Part shown: piece by piece, positions 22,401 through 34,031 of the stretch
How the letters are laid out: every line of letters starts with the position of its first letter
Position numbering within the stretch: position 1 is the first letter of the stretch
Source of the DNA: Dactylosporangium sucinum
GTDB lineage: Bacteria; Actinomycetota; Actinomycetes; Mycobacteriales; Micromonosporaceae
Assembly: GCF_014647515.1 (NCBI RefSeq)
Contig: NZ_BMPI01000002.1
Location: forward strand, 173,484-237,483
Length of the DNA: 64,000 nt
Direction: 5' to 3'
Program-made: the position numbers and the translations under genes
The notes under the pieces: generated by a model
Seen by the model: the letters and a program-made list of their open reading frames with translations, nothing else
What the model was told of the DNA's origin: nothing
The model's database searches: none

Positions 22401-25400
22401 CCACACGCCCCCACAACTCGGCATAGGTCAACGCCACCGCACCGAACCGCACCGCCACCGCATCCGGGAAAGCAACCACCGTCGAACGCAAAACATCGAC
22501 CAACGTCCCCGCAGGGACATCGACCAGCGCCTCCGCCCATGCATCGGCCGGCTTCTCCTGAACGTGCGGCGCAGATGCCGGCGGGAGGCGCGCCAGCCGC
22601 GTCGACTGGTCGTCCGCGAACGACTCCAGCAGCCGCGCGAAGCGGTGCAGGATCCGTGACGCTGCGCGGTCCGTGTACAGGTCCGGGCGGTGCTCCAGGC
22701 GCAGCCGCAACCGGGCGCCCGGCACCACGACCAGGCTCAGCGGGTAGTGCGTGGCGTCCACCGGGATGCCGCCGCCGATCGTCAGGCCGGGCACCGCCGG
22801 CACCGCGGTGCCCGTCGGGTAGCTCTCGAAGACCGTCAGCGTGTCGAACAGCTCGCCGCCGACATCGGTGAGGCGCTGGATGTCGGCCAGGCCCAGGTAC
22901 TGATGGTCGAGCAGCGCGGCCTGCTGCGCCTGCAACCGGGCCAGGTACGCGGCCCACGAGTCGGCCGGGCGGGGGCGCACCCGCACCGGGACCGTGTTGA
23001 TGAACAAGCCCACCATGTCCGCCACGCCCGGCAGGGTCGCCGGGCGGCCGGACACCGTCGCGCCGAACACCACGTCGGTGCGGCCGGTCAGCTCGCCGAG
23101 GACCAGGGCCCAGGCGCCCTGCACGACCGTGTTCAGGGTCAGGCCGTGCCGGCGGGCGGCGGCGGTCAGGCGGGCGGTGGCCGGGGCGTCGAGCAGCACC
23201 TCGGCGACCTGCGGCAGCAGCGCGGCGCGCGGGGCGGACGGCGCGACCAGGGTCGGCTCGTCGACGCCGGCGAGCGCCTCGCGCCAGGCCCGCTCGGCGG
23301 CCGGGTGGTCCTGGGCGGCGAGCCAGGCGAGGTGGTCGGTGTAGGGGCGGGGGGCGGGGCCGGGCCGCCCGCAGTACAACTGGAACAGGTCGCGCATCGC
23401 GAGCGGGCCGGACCAGCCGTCCATCAGCAGGTGGTGCTGGGTCACGACCAGCCGGTGCTCGTCCGGGGCGAGCCGGACGAGCACGAACCGGAGCAGCGGC
23501 GGTTCCTGCAGGTCGAACCGGCGGCGGCGCTCAGCGGAGCAGAGGTCGGCCAGGGCCCAGCCGGGGTCGTCGGCAACGTCGACCTCGGTGAACGGGACCT
23601 CGACCGCCGGCGGGACGAACTGGACGGGGGTGCCGGCGGCGGTACGGTCGAATCCGCCGCGGAGGTTCGGGTAGCGCTCCAGCAGGGCGGCCGCCGCGCT
23701 CCGGAGCCGGGCGGCGTCGAGCGGGCCGGTGAGCGTGTACACCTGCTGGACGGTGTAGACGTCGGTGTCGTCGGCGTCGAGCGCGGACAGGAAGTACAAC
23801 CCGTGCTGCAGCGGCGACAGGGGCAGGACGTCGACGAGGCCGGGCCGCCGGGCGGTGAGCTCGTCGAGCGTCTCGGCGTCGAGGCCGGCCAGCGGCACGT
23901 CCGACGGGGTGAGCGCGCCCGCGCCCGGCTGGCCGGCGGCGACCTGCACGGCGACGAGCGCGGCGAGCCAGTCGTCGGCGATGCGGTGCGCGTCGGCGTC
24001 GGCGAGGGCGCCGGCCGGGTACGCGAACTCGGTCCGCAGCGCCGGCCCGTCCGGAGTGTCCACGGTGGACGCGTTGACCGCGAGCCGGTGCCGCACCGGC
24101 ATGCGCGGGTCGGCGGTGGCGTGCGCGGGCGGCAGCTCGGGGGCGATCCCCCAGTCCCCGGCGTCACCGGCGGTGAAGCGGCCGAGATAGTTGAACAGCA
24201 CCTCCGGTTCCTGGTGGGGCGTGCTTCCCCGGAGGTACCGCAGCAGCCCGTACCCGACGCCGCCGTCCGGCACCGACCGGAGCCGCTCCTTGACCCCGCG
24301 GACGACGGCGGCCACGCCACCGGCGGCGGCGGGGAGGCGGACCGGGTACTCGCTGGTGAACCACCCGACGGTCCGGACGAGGTCGGCGCCCGGCACGAGC
24401 TGCTCCTCGCGGCCGTGGCCCTCCAGCGCGACGAGCGGTTCGGCGGCGGCGCCCGTACGGCGGGCCAGCGCGAGCACGAGCCCGGCGAGCAGCACGTCCT
24501 GGACGCCGGCCCGGAACGTCTCGGGGACGGTGGTGAGCAGCGGCCCGGTGACCGACGGGTCGAGGGTGACGGTGATGCGCCGCAGGCCGCCCGCGGTGCC
24601 GGTGGTGGGGTCGACGGCGCGCCCGCCGAGCGCGGTGACCGGGCCGGCCAGCGCGGCCTGCCAGCGGTCCCAGTCGGCGGTGGCCGCCCGCAGGCCGGTG
24701 GCCCAGGCCCGGAACGGCGTGCCCTCCGGCCGCGGGGTCTCGCCCCGGGCGGCCGCGGCCAGGTCCTCGGCGAGGATGCGCCACGAGACGCCGTCGACGA
24801 CCAGGTGGTGGGCCACGAGGAGCAGCCGGTCGCGGTCCGGGAACCACACCGTCTGCAGCATCACGCCGGCGGCCGGGTCGAGCCGGTCGGCCGCGGCCTC
24901 GCGTTCGGCGGTGAGGCCGGCGAGGTCGGCTCCGCGGACGGTCCGCAGCCGCGGGTCGACCGGGGCGTCCGGCACGTCGAGCGCCCACCGGCCGGCGTCG
25001 GTGAGCAGGCGGGCGCCGAGGAGGGCGTGCGGGGCGAGGGCGGTCCGCAGGACGCGGTCCAGCTCGGCCGCGTCGAGGCCGGCCGGGGTCCGGAGCAGGA
25101 GCGCCTGGGAGTACCGGCCGACCGGGGCGTCCAGCTCGCGCAGCCAGGCGATGACGGGCGTCTCGGGAACCCGGCCGTGCCCGGCCGCCGGCGCGTGGGC
25201 CGGTCCGTCCGCGACGGGCGCGGCGACCCGCGCCAGGGAGGCGACCGTCTGGTGCTCGAAGACGTCCCGGGGCGCGAGCCGCAGGCCGGCGTCGCGGGCC
25301 CGGGACACGAGCTGGATGGACAGGATGCTGTCGCCGCCGAGGGCGAAGAAGCCGTCGTGCCGCCCGACCGCGCCCGGCTCCAGCCCGAGCAGAGCCGCGA

Positions 25401-28400
25401 ACAGCGCGGCCAGGGTCTCCTCGGCCGGGGTTCCGGGCCGCTCGGTCGCCGTCGCCGCCGCGGGGGCGGGCGCGGGCAGCGCGTCCCGGTCCACCTTGCC
25501 GCTCGCGGTGAGCGGCAGCGCGTCGAGCACCACCACGACCGGCACGATCGCCGCCGGGAGCACCGCCGCGGCGTGGTCGCGCAGTTCGGCGGCGGTGGCG
25601 GCGGAGCGCAGGACGGCGTAGGCGACCAGCGTCGCGTCGCGCTGGACGACCACCGCCTGGGCCACCGCCGGGTGGGTCTCGACGACGGCGGCGACCTCGG
25701 CCGGTTCGACCCGGAAGCCGCGGACCTGGACCTGGTCGTCGGTGCGGCCGAGGAACTCCAGCTGCCCGTCCGCGGTGCGCCGGACGAGGTCCCCGGTGCG
25801 GTAGAGGCGGGCGCCGGGGGTGTACGGGTCCGCGACGAACCGCTCGGCCGTCAGCGCCGGTCGGCCGAGGTAGCCGCGGGCGAGGCCGGTGCCGCCGAGG
25901 TACAGCTCGCCGGGGACGCCGGCCGGGACGGGGCGCAGCCGGGCGTCGAGGACGTGGGCGGTGCGGCCCGGGTCGGGACGGCCGATGAGGACCGGGGTGT
26001 CCGGGGTCGCAGGCCAGGTGGTGGCGGTGACGGTGGCCTCGGTGGGGCCGTACGCGTTGACCAGCCGGCGGCCGTCCGACCAGCGGCGGACCACGTCCGG
26101 CGGGGCGGCCTCGCCGCCGATGGTGAGCGTGACGCCCGCCGGGATCGCGCCGGCCGGGAGGGCGGCGAGCAGCGCGGGCGGCAGGTCGGCGTGGGTCAGC
26201 CGGGCCGCGGTGACGAACTCGCCGAGGGCCGCGCCGAGCCGGGCCTCCTCGGGCACCACGACGAGCGTGCCGCCGGAGAGGATCGACGCGGCCAGCTCGC
26301 TGATCGCGACGTCGACCGCCGGCGAGACGAACTGGGCGACGCGGGCGCCGGGGCCGGTGCCGAACGCGGCTCGGACGCCGGCCACGAGCGCGGTCAGGCC
26401 GGCGTGCGGGACCACGACGCCCTTGGGGCGGCCGGTGGACCCCGAGGTGAAGATGATGTAGGCGGCGTGCCCGGGCAGCACGGGCACGAGCGGCGCGAGC
26501 CGGTCGGCGTCGTCCGGGGCCGCGTCCGGGGCGTTGATGACCAGGACCGGGTTCGCGTCGGCGAGCTGCTGGTCGATGCGCGCCTGCGGGTGGTGGACGT
26601 CGAGCGGCAGCAGGCAGGCGCCGGACTTCGCGACGGCGAGGACCGCGACGACGAGGTCGGCCGAGCGCGGCAGCCGCACGGCGACGACCCGCTCCGGTCC
26701 GGCCCCGCCGGCGATCAGGCGCCGGGCGAGCCGGTCGGCGAGCGCGTCGAGGTCGGCGTAGGTGAGCGTGCGGCCGCCGTCCTCCACGGCGGGAGCGTCG
26801 GGCCGGGCCGCGACCTGCTCGGCGAACAGCTCGGCGAGGGTCCGCGGCGGCCCGTCGAGGGCCGCCCCGCGCAGCGGCGACCGCTCCGCGTCCAGCACGA
26901 GGTCCACAGTGGACAGCGGTGCGCCGGGGTGCAGCGTCACCGCCTCCAGCAGGCGCAGGAAGCGGGTGGCCAGCGCGGCGGCGGTCGGCGGGTCGAAGAG
27001 GCCGGTGCGGTACTCGATGCTGCCCTCGAGACCGGAGGGCCGCTCGGCGACGTCGAACGTGAGGTCGAACTTCGCCGTGCCCGTCGCCACCAGCCGCGGG
27101 GTCGCGCGGATGCCGGGGAAGCCGGCGACGTCGGGCAGGGCCGCCTGGTAGGAGACCATGACCTGGAACAGCGGGTGGTGGGCCAGCGAGCGCTGCGGGT
27201 TCAGCGCCTCGACCAGCTGCTCGAACGGCAGGTCCTGGTGCGCCAGCGCGGCCAGGTCGAGGGCGCGGACGCGGGCCAGCAACGCGGCGAACGACGGGTC
27301 GCCGGAGACGTCCGTGCGCAGGACGACGGTGTTGACGAAGAAGCCGACGAGCCGCTCCAGGGCGTCCTCGCCGCGGCCGGCGACCGGGGTGCCGAGGGGG
27401 ATGTCGGTGCCCGCGCCGAGCCGGCTGAGCAGCGCGGCGACCGCGGCCTGCACGGTCATGAACAGCGTGACGCCGTGCTCGCGGGCCAGTTGCCGCAGGG
27501 CGTGCGAGAGGTCCGGCGGGATCGGGAAGGTGACCGTGCCACCGGCCGCGGACGCCCGGGCCGGGCGGGGACGGTCGGCCGGCAGCCGCAGCGTCTCGGG
27601 GGCGCCGGCGAGGGCCGCGCGCCAGTACGCGAGGTGCTCGTCCATCGGCAGCCGGGCCTGCCAGGCGGCGTAGTCGGCGTAGCGCACCGGCAGCGGCGCC
27701 CAGGCCGGCGCGCGCCCGGCGGCGCGCGCCGCGTAGGCGGTGACCAGGTCGTCGAGCATCGGCGTGAGCGACCATTCGTCGCCGGCGATGTGGTGCACGA
27801 GCAGCAGCAGGACGTGCCGGCCGGGTCCGGCCGTGAACACCGTGGCCCGCAGCGGGGTCTCGGTGGCGATGTCGAACGGGACCCGGACCGCGTCCTCGAC
27901 CGCGCCGTCGGTCAGCGCGAGCACCGCGAGCCGGACGCCGGTCCCGCGGACGACCGGGACGGGCGCGCCGTCCCGGTCGGCGAAGACCGTGCGCAGCGGC
28001 TCGTGCCGGGTGACGAGGTCGGCCAGCGCGGCGCGCAGCGCGGCCAGGTCGAGCGGGCCGTCGAGGTCGAGCGCCAGCGGCAGGTTGTAGGTGGCGCTGG
28101 GCCCGTCGAGCCGGGACAGGAACCACAGCCGCCGCTGGGCGGGCGACATCGCGTTCCCGCCGGTGCCGGGCAGCAGCGCCGGCCGGTCGGAGGCCGCGCC
28201 GGCGGGGAGGCGTTCGGCCAGGCCGGCGACGGTCGGCGCGTCGAACACGTCGCGCAGCGCCAGGTCGGCGCCGAGGACCGCGCGGACGCGGGCGGTGACC
28301 CGGGCGGCCAGCAGCGAGTGCCCGCCGAGCGCGAAGAAGTCGTCGCGGGCGCCGACCGCGGGCACGCCGAGCACGTCGGCGAAGATCCCGGCGAGCAGCT

Positions 28401-31164
28401 CCTCGGCCGGCGTGCGGAACGCCTCGGTCGCCGGGGTCGCGGCCACGGGTGCGGGCAGCGCGCCCCGGTCGAGCTTGCCGTTGGGCGTGGTGGGCAGCGC
28501 GTCGAGCGCGACGAACGCGGCCGGCACCATGTAGTCGGGCAGCGCCTCGGCGGCCCTCCGGCGCAGGACGGCGACGTCCGGCAGCGGCCCGACGACGTAG
28601 GCGACCAGCCGCCGGTCGCCGGGCCGGTCCTCGCGCACGATCGCCACCGCGCGCTGCACCGCCGGGTCGGTCTCCAGGACCGCCTCGACCTCGCCGAGCT
28701 CGATCCGGAAGCCGCGCAGCTTCACCTGGTGGTCGACCCGGCCGAGGACGTCGAAGGTGCCGTCGGCGCGGCGGCGGGCGAGGTCGCCGGTGCGGTACAT
28801 GCGCTCGCCGGCGTGGTAGGGGTCGGCGACGAACCGGGACGCGGTGAGGCCGGGCCGGCCGAGGTAGCCGCGGGCGACGCCGGCGCCGGCCAGGTACAGC
28901 TCGCCGGGGAAGCCGTCGGGCACCGGGCGCAGCGCCGCGTCGAGGACGTAGGCGCGGGTGTTCCAGATCGGGCCGCCGACGCCGACCGTGTCGTCGGTGA
29001 GCCGCTGGGCGGTCGACCAGACGGTGGTCTCGGTGGGCCCGTAGAGGTTGGTCACCTCGGCGGCGTGCTTGCGCAGCTCGGCGGCCAGCTCGGGCGGCAG
29101 CGCCTCGCCGCCGGCGAGCACCCGCAGCCCGCTGAGCGCCGGCGCCCCGCCGGGTTCGTCGACGAGGGCCCGCCACAGGGTCGGGGTGGCCTGCACGACG
29201 GTCGCGCCGGTCTCCCGCACGAGGGCGGTCAGTGCCGCCGGGTCCTGCACGGTCTCCTTCGGCGCGAGGACGACCGCGGCGCCGTCGAGCAGCGGGAGGT
29301 ACAGCTCGAGCCCGGAGATGTCGAAGCTCACCGTGGTGACGGCGACGAGCCGGTCGGCCGGCCCGAGGGGCACCGTCTCGCGCATCGCGAGCAGGAAGTT
29401 CACCAGGTTCTCGCGGGTGACGACGACGCCCTTGGGGCGGCCGGTCGACCCCGACGTGTAGAGCACGTAGGCGGCGTCGTGCGGCCGGTGCTCGACGGGC
29501 GGGCAGGGGGCGTCGACGCCGGACAGCACGGAGAGCTCGGCCGGCGTGACCACGAGCGCGGGGGCGCTGTCGGTGACCATCCACTCCAGGCGGTCGGCCG
29601 GGAAGTCGGGGTCGAGCGGCAGGTAGGCGGCGCCGGTGCGCTGCACAGCGAGGAGCGTGACGAGCAGGTCGGCGGTGCGGGGCAGGCAGACGCCGACGAT
29701 CCGGCCGGGCGCCGCGCCGCGCGCCGCGAGGGCCCCGGCGAGCGTCTCGACCCGGGCCGCGAGGTTCGCATAGGTCAGCGAGGCACCGCCCGGCGCGACC
29801 ACGGCGACGGCGTCCGGGGTGCGGGCAGCCTGCGCGAGCCACAGGTCGGTGAGCCCGGCGGCGGGCAGCGCGCGGGTGGTGTCGTCGACGACCGGCCGGG
29901 CGAGGCCGAGCCGGCCGGTCGGCGTCTCCGGCGCCGCGGCGGCGAACGCCGCCAGCAGGTCGGCGAGGCGCGCGGCGTGCCCGTCGAGGGAAACCGAGGT
30001 GTAGCGGGCCGGGTTCGCGTCGAGCACGACCTCCAGGACGTCGCCGCCCCGGTCGTCGACGGTGATCGACAGGTCGTCGACCGGGCCGGCGGAGAGGTAG
30101 CGCGGGGTGCCTGTCAGGCCCGCGAAGGAGAGCGCCGCACCGAACGGCTTGATGTTGACCCACGGACCGACGAGCCGCCGATCGCCGCCGACGAGCCCGA
30201 GGTCGCGGCGGATGTCCTCACCGCGGTAGCGCTGATGACGGCGAATCTCGCGGATCTCGGCCGAGACGCGCCCGACGAGGTCGCCGATGGTGTCCGCGGG
30301 CGCGACCGGCACCCGCAGCGGCAGCACGTTGACCGCCGTGACCGGCACCTTCGCGGCGACCGAGCCGAGCCGGCCCATCATCGGCAGGCCGAGCACGGGC
30401 TCCGCGCTGCCGGTGAGCCGGTGCACGTAGACGGCGACGGCGGCGAGCAGCGCCTCGACCCGGGTGGCGCCGAGCCCGGTCAGGCCGCGGCCGGCCGCCG
30501 CCGGCAGCGTGATCCGGCGGCGCAGGAACGTCGGGCTCGGCCGGGCCGGGCCGGGGGCGAGCGCGGGCACCTCGACGCCGGCCAGGTGCGAGCGCCAGAA
30601 GTCGCGGTCGGCGGCGAAGCGCGGCGAGGCCCGGTAGGCGGCGTCCTCGGCGACGACGTCGCCCAGCCGGCCGAAGAAAGCTTCGCCGGGCAGTGAACCG
30701 TCCTCGGTGAGCGCGGTGTACACGGTGGCGAGGCGCTGCGAGAGGAGGGCGAACGTGTACGCGTCCATCACGATGTGGTGGCAGCGCTGGTACCACGTCC
30801 AGCGCCCGGGGCCGCGCCGGATGAGCGCCTGCGCGAACACGGGCCCGTTCGCGAGGTCGATCGGGGCTGCGAGGTCGGCGCGCAGCCACGCCTCGGCGGC
30901 GGCGTCGTCGAGGTCGAGGACCGTCAGCGCCCAGTCGAGCCGGTCGGCGACCTCCTGCACCGGGCCGTCGCCGGCATCGGTGAACCGGGCCCGCAGCGCG
31001 TCGGACTCGGCGACGACGGCGCGCAGCGCCCGCTCGAACCGCGCGGGGTCGAGCTCGCCGGCGATGTCGACGCAGGCGGCGGTGGTGAACGCCGGCCCGG
31101 GGTCGAGCTGCTGGGCGTACCAGACGCCGGCCTGGGCTCCGGTGAGGTCGAGACGGTCGGGCAC
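16414..31164 (-). CDS. Four-module NRPS (modules 1-4 of the siderophore assembly line)
   Basis: 4916 residues, domains C-A-PCP / C-A-PCP-E / C-A-PCP / C-A-PCP-E. C1 (HHIVMDAY, about 129) starts the protein, as in EntF/DhbF enzymes that accept an acyl group from an aryl carrier protein. C2 (HHIAGDEWS, about 1124) and C4 (HHIVTDEWS, about 3573) look L-accepting; C3 (HHLLMDGWS, about 2576) follows E1 and looks D-accepting. PCP motifs lie near 945, 1943, 3389 and 4402; E motifs [10 protein letters not shown] near 2118 and 4573. Pocket residues by eye: A1 DILQLGLVW (glycine), A2 DVSDTGAVT (unassigned), A3 DTEDAGLVD (acidic, Orn/Lys-like), A4 DVAAVGAVN (unassigned). The start is GTG at 31164 with GAGGAG upstream. 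It is translationally coupled to the next NRPS. Confidence 0.95.
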
Positions 31165-31200
31165 GTGGGGGCTCCTCGCTGGTGGTGCGCGCAGCGCAGG

Positions 31201-31229
31201 CCCCGCCGCGCCGGACGGGCGCGACGGGG
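31201..31229. other. GC-rich hairpin between mbtH-like and NRPS genes
   Basis: The 89-base gap between the MbtH-like gene and the first NRPS gene is the only real gap in the operon. It contains arms CCCCGCCGCGCC and GGCGCGACGGGG, pairing over 12 bp with one mismatch around a 5-base loop. There is no T-run on either strand, so it is not a standard terminator. It may be a processing or attenuation structure between the small genes and the giant NRPS genes; that role is inference. Confidence 0.45.
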
Positions 31230-31253
31230 TGCGGTGAGGTCGGCGGCCGGCCG

Positions 31254-31472
31254 TCAGCCGGCCGCGTCCATCTGGGCGATCAGGCTCTTGGGGCGCATGT
31301 CGGTCCAGTGCGTCTCGACGTAGTCGAGGCACGCGGCCCGGCCCTCCTCGCCGAAGACGGCGGTCCAGCCGGCCGGCACGTCGGCGAACGACGGCCACAG
31401 CGAGTGCTGGCCCTCGTCGTTGACCAGGACGAAGTACCGGCCGTCGGGGTCCTCGAACGGGTTGGTCGTCAT
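31254..31472 (-). CDS. MbtH-like NRPS accessory protein
   Basis: 72-residue protein with the full family signature: NPFED at the start, [18 protein letters not shown] and then [14 protein letters not shown]. MbtH-like proteins bind adenylation domains and support their folding and activity. Its ATG at 31472 overlaps the halogenase stop as ATGA, and it lies directly upstream of the NRPS genes it is expected to serve. The length matches the family. No alternative role is likely. Confidence 0.97.
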   Translation of the reverse strand: MTTNPFEDPDGRYFVLVNDEGQHSLWPSFADVPAGWTAVFGEEGRAACLDYVETHWTDMRPKSLIAQMDAAG

Positions 31473-32962
31473 CGTGCCTCCTCCACCCGCGCGGCGGGCT
31501 CCAGCCAGGACAGCCCGTCGGGCGCGGGCACCAGCCCGCCGTCGAGCAGCGGCAGCTCGCGGGCGGCGGCGCCCTGGACGCCGCGGACCTGGATGTTGTT
31601 CATCTCCTGCATGACCTCCCGGACCACGGGGGTGCCGAAGAGGTGGTGCATGCGCTCCCCGGACGGCGTCTGCATGTCGCCGGTGCGCTCGACGGCGTCG
31701 GCCAGCGCGCCCGAGGAGTCGCGGAAGGCCGCGAGGGCGTTCTCGCCGGAGTGCACGCCGCCGACCAGGCTGACGAATGCCTCCAGGTCGGTGGTGGCGA
31801 AGTTGGTGACCTTGCGGGCCTTCCAGAAGTACGACTCCTCGTTGCTCTGCATGTCGTAGAACGCGGAGAGGAACTCGTAGAAGACCCGGTACTCGCGGCG
31901 GTACCGGCCCTCGAACTCGCCGAACGCGCGCTCCTCGGCGACGTCTCCGGCGAGGACGCTGTTGATCGACCGGGCGGCCAGCAGGCCGGCGTAGGTGGCC
32001 AGGTGCACGCCGGTGGAGAAGACCGGGTCGATGAAGCAGGCCGCGTCGCCGACGAGCGCCATGCCGGGCCGGTGGAAGGTGCTGTTGGTGTACGAGTAGT
32101 CCTTGCGGGTGCGCAGCTCGCCGTAGACGCCCTCGGTGACCCGCGTCGCGTCGGACAGGAAGTCCTTGACGATCGCGCAGCGGTCGACGAAGCCGAGCAG
32201 CGCCTGTTCCTGGTCGCCCTGCAGGCGCGCGGCGTGCTCCCGGCTGATCACGGCGCCCACGCTGGTCAGCGTGTCGGACAGCGGGATGTACCAGATCCAG
32301 CCCTCGTCGAACGCGGCGCAGAGGATGTTGCCGGAGTCGGGCGCGGGCAGCCGCTTGCCGCCCTCGAAGTAGCCGAAGAGCGCGATGTTGCGGAAGAACT
32401 CGGAGTAGACCCGCTCGCCGCCGACGTGCTGGTGGACCCGGCTGCGGTTGCCGGAGGCGTCGACGACGAACGCCGCGCGGACCTCGCGCTCGACGCCGTC
32501 CGGGTCGGTGTACCGCACGCCGCGGACCCGCTCCTCGTCGTCGACGACGCCGGTGACCGGGCTGTTCTCGCGCACGTCGACGCCGTGCCTCGCCGCGTTG
32601 CGCAGCAGGATCTCGTCGAACTTCATCCGCTCGACCTGGTACGCGTGCGACGTCGGGCCGGACAGCTCCGGCGCGATCGCGAACAGGAAGTTCCACGGCA
32701 CCGGGTTGGTGCCCCAGCGGAAGCTGCCGCCGCGCTTGACGGTGAACGCGGCCCGCTCCAGCTCCTCGGTGACCCCGAGCAGGCGGCCGATGCCGTGCAC
32801 GGTCGACGGCAGGAGGGACTCCCCGATCTGGTACCGCGGGAAGGTCTCCTTCTCCAGCAGCACGACCCGGTGTCCCCGCTTGGCCAGCAGCGTGGCCACG
32901 GTGGACCCGCCGGGTCCGCCCCCGACGACCACGACGTCGGTGTTCTCGATGATCGGGCTCAA
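31469..32962 (-). CDS. Flavin-dependent halogenase acting on a carrier-bound aryl substrate
   Basis: 497-residue FAD-dependent halogenase. The dinucleotide-binding motif GGGPGG is near residue 15. The halogenase hallmark WxWxIP is present as WIWYIP at 222-227, and K76 (in [10 protein letters not shown]) aligns with the lysine that carries or positions the hypohalous acid in characterised enzymes. The [12 protein letters not shown] stretch and overall length fit the group that halogenates phenols tethered to carrier proteins rather than free tryptophan. The chosen start is TTG at 32962, which overlaps the carrier-protein stop as TTGA and has GGAGGGG upstream; an ATG at 32989 inside the preceding gene is less convincing. 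Its position suggests chlorination of the ArCP-bound aryl acid. Substrate and halide are inferred. Confidence 0.92.
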   Translation of the reverse strand: MSPIIENTDVVVVGGGPGGSTVATLLAKRGHRVVLLEKETFPRYQIGESLLPSTVHGIGRLLGVTEELERAAFTVKRGGSFRWGTNPVPWNFLFAIAPELSGPTSHAYQVERMKFDEILLRNAARHGVDVRENSPVTGVVDDEERVRGVRYTDPDGVEREVRAAFVVDASGNRSRVHQHVGGERVYSEFFRNIALFGYFEGGKRLPAPDSGNILCAAFDEGWIWYIPLSDTLTSVGAVISREHAARLQGDQEQALLGFVDRCAIVKDFLSDATRVTEGVYGELRTRKDYSYTNSTFHRPGMALVGDAACFIDPVFSTGVHLATYAGLLAARSINSVLAGDVAEERAFGEFEGRYRREYRVFYEFLSAFYDMQSNEESYFWKARKVTNFATTDLEAFVSLVGGVHSGENALAAFRDSSGALADAVERTGDMQTPSGERMHHLFGTPVVREVMQEMNNIQVRGVQGAAARELPLLDGGLVPAPDGLSWLEPAARVEEAR

Positions 32963-33204
32963 CGCTTCCCCTCCAGCAGGTCGAACCACGCGGCGACCGT
33001 CGGCTCCTGGGCCAGCTCGAGGTAGCCGGCCGCGAAGCCGGCCTCGCGCCAGCGGGTCGCCAGGCTCATCAACCGGATCGAGTCGAGGCCGAGGTCGATG
33101 AGGTTCTCGTCGTCGGCGAAGCTGCCGGGCTCCTCGGCGAGCACCTCGGCGACGTCGCCGCGCAGCTGTTCCAGGCTCATCGATGGGCTCAGGGGTGCGG
33201 TCAT
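32959..33204 (-). CDS. Free-standing aryl carrier protein (ArCP)
   Basis: 81-residue carrier protein. The phosphopantetheine site is Ser42 in [14 protein letters not shown], and the C-terminal part ends [13 protein letters not shown]. This layout is that of the ArCP domain of EntB/DhbB, which carries 2,3-dihydroxybenzoate or salicylate, and differs from the GGHSL/GGDSI cores of the NRPS carrier domains here. ATG at 33204 is preceded by AAGGAA. It is the first gene after the IdeR box and is coupled to the halogenase. No cognate aryl-AMP ligase is visible in the window, so the identity of the loaded acid is unknown. Confidence 0.9.
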   Translation of the reverse strand: MTAPLSPSMSLEQLRGDVAEVLAEEPGSFADDENLIDLGLDSIRLMSLATRWREAGFAAGYLELAQEPTVAAWFDLLEGKR

Positions 33205-33397
33205 GCGGGGTTCCTTCGGTCCTTCGCGCGGGCGCACCGCGCTGCGGGCTTGCGCTCGGTCTGATGTGGACGCCCAGGCCTGCGGGGCGCCTCGGTCGGG
33301 TTGCCGGGGCCCGGGCGTTGCGACGATCCGCGTTCCGTGATCTCCAGACCCCCGCGGCGCCGGCTGTTCCCCCGCCTTCACCCGCCGCGTGGGCTAG

Positions 33398-33416
33398 TTA
33401 GGTTAGGCTAACCTGA
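33398..33416. promoter_or_regulatory. IdeR/DtxR iron box for the ArCP-NRPS operon
   Basis: TTAGGTTAGGCTAACCTGA matches the 19-bp IdeR/DtxR consensus with one or two differences. It lies about 190 bases upstream of the aryl carrier gene and just beyond the end of the acetyltransferase gene, so it most likely controls the minus-strand biosynthetic operon. IdeR with Fe(II) would repress transcription when iron is plentiful. The 33205-33440 gap holds no gene. Confidence 0.92.
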
Positions 33417-33440
33417 TTATTTCGCCCAAGTAAAGGCGCT

Positions 33441-34031
33441 TCAGCCCTCTTTTGGCGCCAGGCCGCAAAACAGCAGCGCAGCCCGCTTGTGACCGAGATC
33501 GCGCACGCCCAGCGACTGGAATCCGGCGCCGGCGAACATCCGCAGCGCGACCTCGTGCCGCTCGTCCGGGTCGGCCAGCACCCGCGGGCAGCGCGGGTCG
33601 GCCAGGAACAGGCCCTCCGCGACGGCCCGCACCAACGCCCGGCCCAGGCCCTGGCCGGTGCGGTCACGGTCCCCGATGGCGAGGTGGATGCCCAGGTCGT
33701 AGGGGTCGGCGGGGTACCGCAGCCCGACCACGTCGCGCGGGATGCGGTAGATCTCGACGTACGCGAGCGGCGAGCCCGCGTAGGAGACCAGGTACGGCCG
33801 CGAATGCTCGCCGGCCAGCTGCTCCGCGATCGCCCCGGCCCACCGGGCGGGCGGCCAGGCCTGCTGCCAGAACCGCTCCACGTGCGGCTCGTTCATCCAC
33901 GCGCTGACCAGCCCGGCGTCGTCGGCCGTCAGCACCCGGGCCGCCCACGGGTCGGACAGCCGCGGGGCGGGCGGCGGCCCCGCCGCGACGACCGCCGCGG
34001 CGAGACCTGCCGTCACCTCACGCGTGGACAC
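33441..34031 (-). CDS. IucB/MbtK-like siderophore N-acetyltransferase (GNAT)
   Basis: 196 residues. The N-terminal segment with MNEPHVERFWQQAWP, then AYVEIYR and DLGIHLAIG, is typical of the GNAT branch that acylates N-hydroxylated lysine or ornithine in hydroxamate siderophores. The acetyl-CoA loop appears as RTGQGLG. The GTG start follows the binding-protein stop with no intervening base, so both are made from one transcript. It supports a hydroxamate in the product, but the ornithine or lysine N-hydroxylase that should act first is not in the window. It could instead acylate another amine. Confidence 0.82.
   Translation of the reverse strand: MSTREVTAGLAAAVVAAGPPPAPRLSDPWAARVLTADDAGLVSAWMNEPHVERFWQQAWPPARWAGAIAEQLAGEHSRPYLVSYAGSPLAYVEIYRIPRDVVGLRYPADPYDLGIHLAIGDRDRTGQGLGRALVRAVAEGLFLADPRCPRVLADPDERHEVALRMFAGAGFQSLGVRDLGHKRAALLFCGLAPKEG

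Noticed and set aside
31165-31398. Longer N-terminus for the first NRPS
   Set aside because: The extension is Arg/Pro-rich and overlaps the MbtH-like gene. GTG 31164 has a good RBS and begins directly at the condensation domain.
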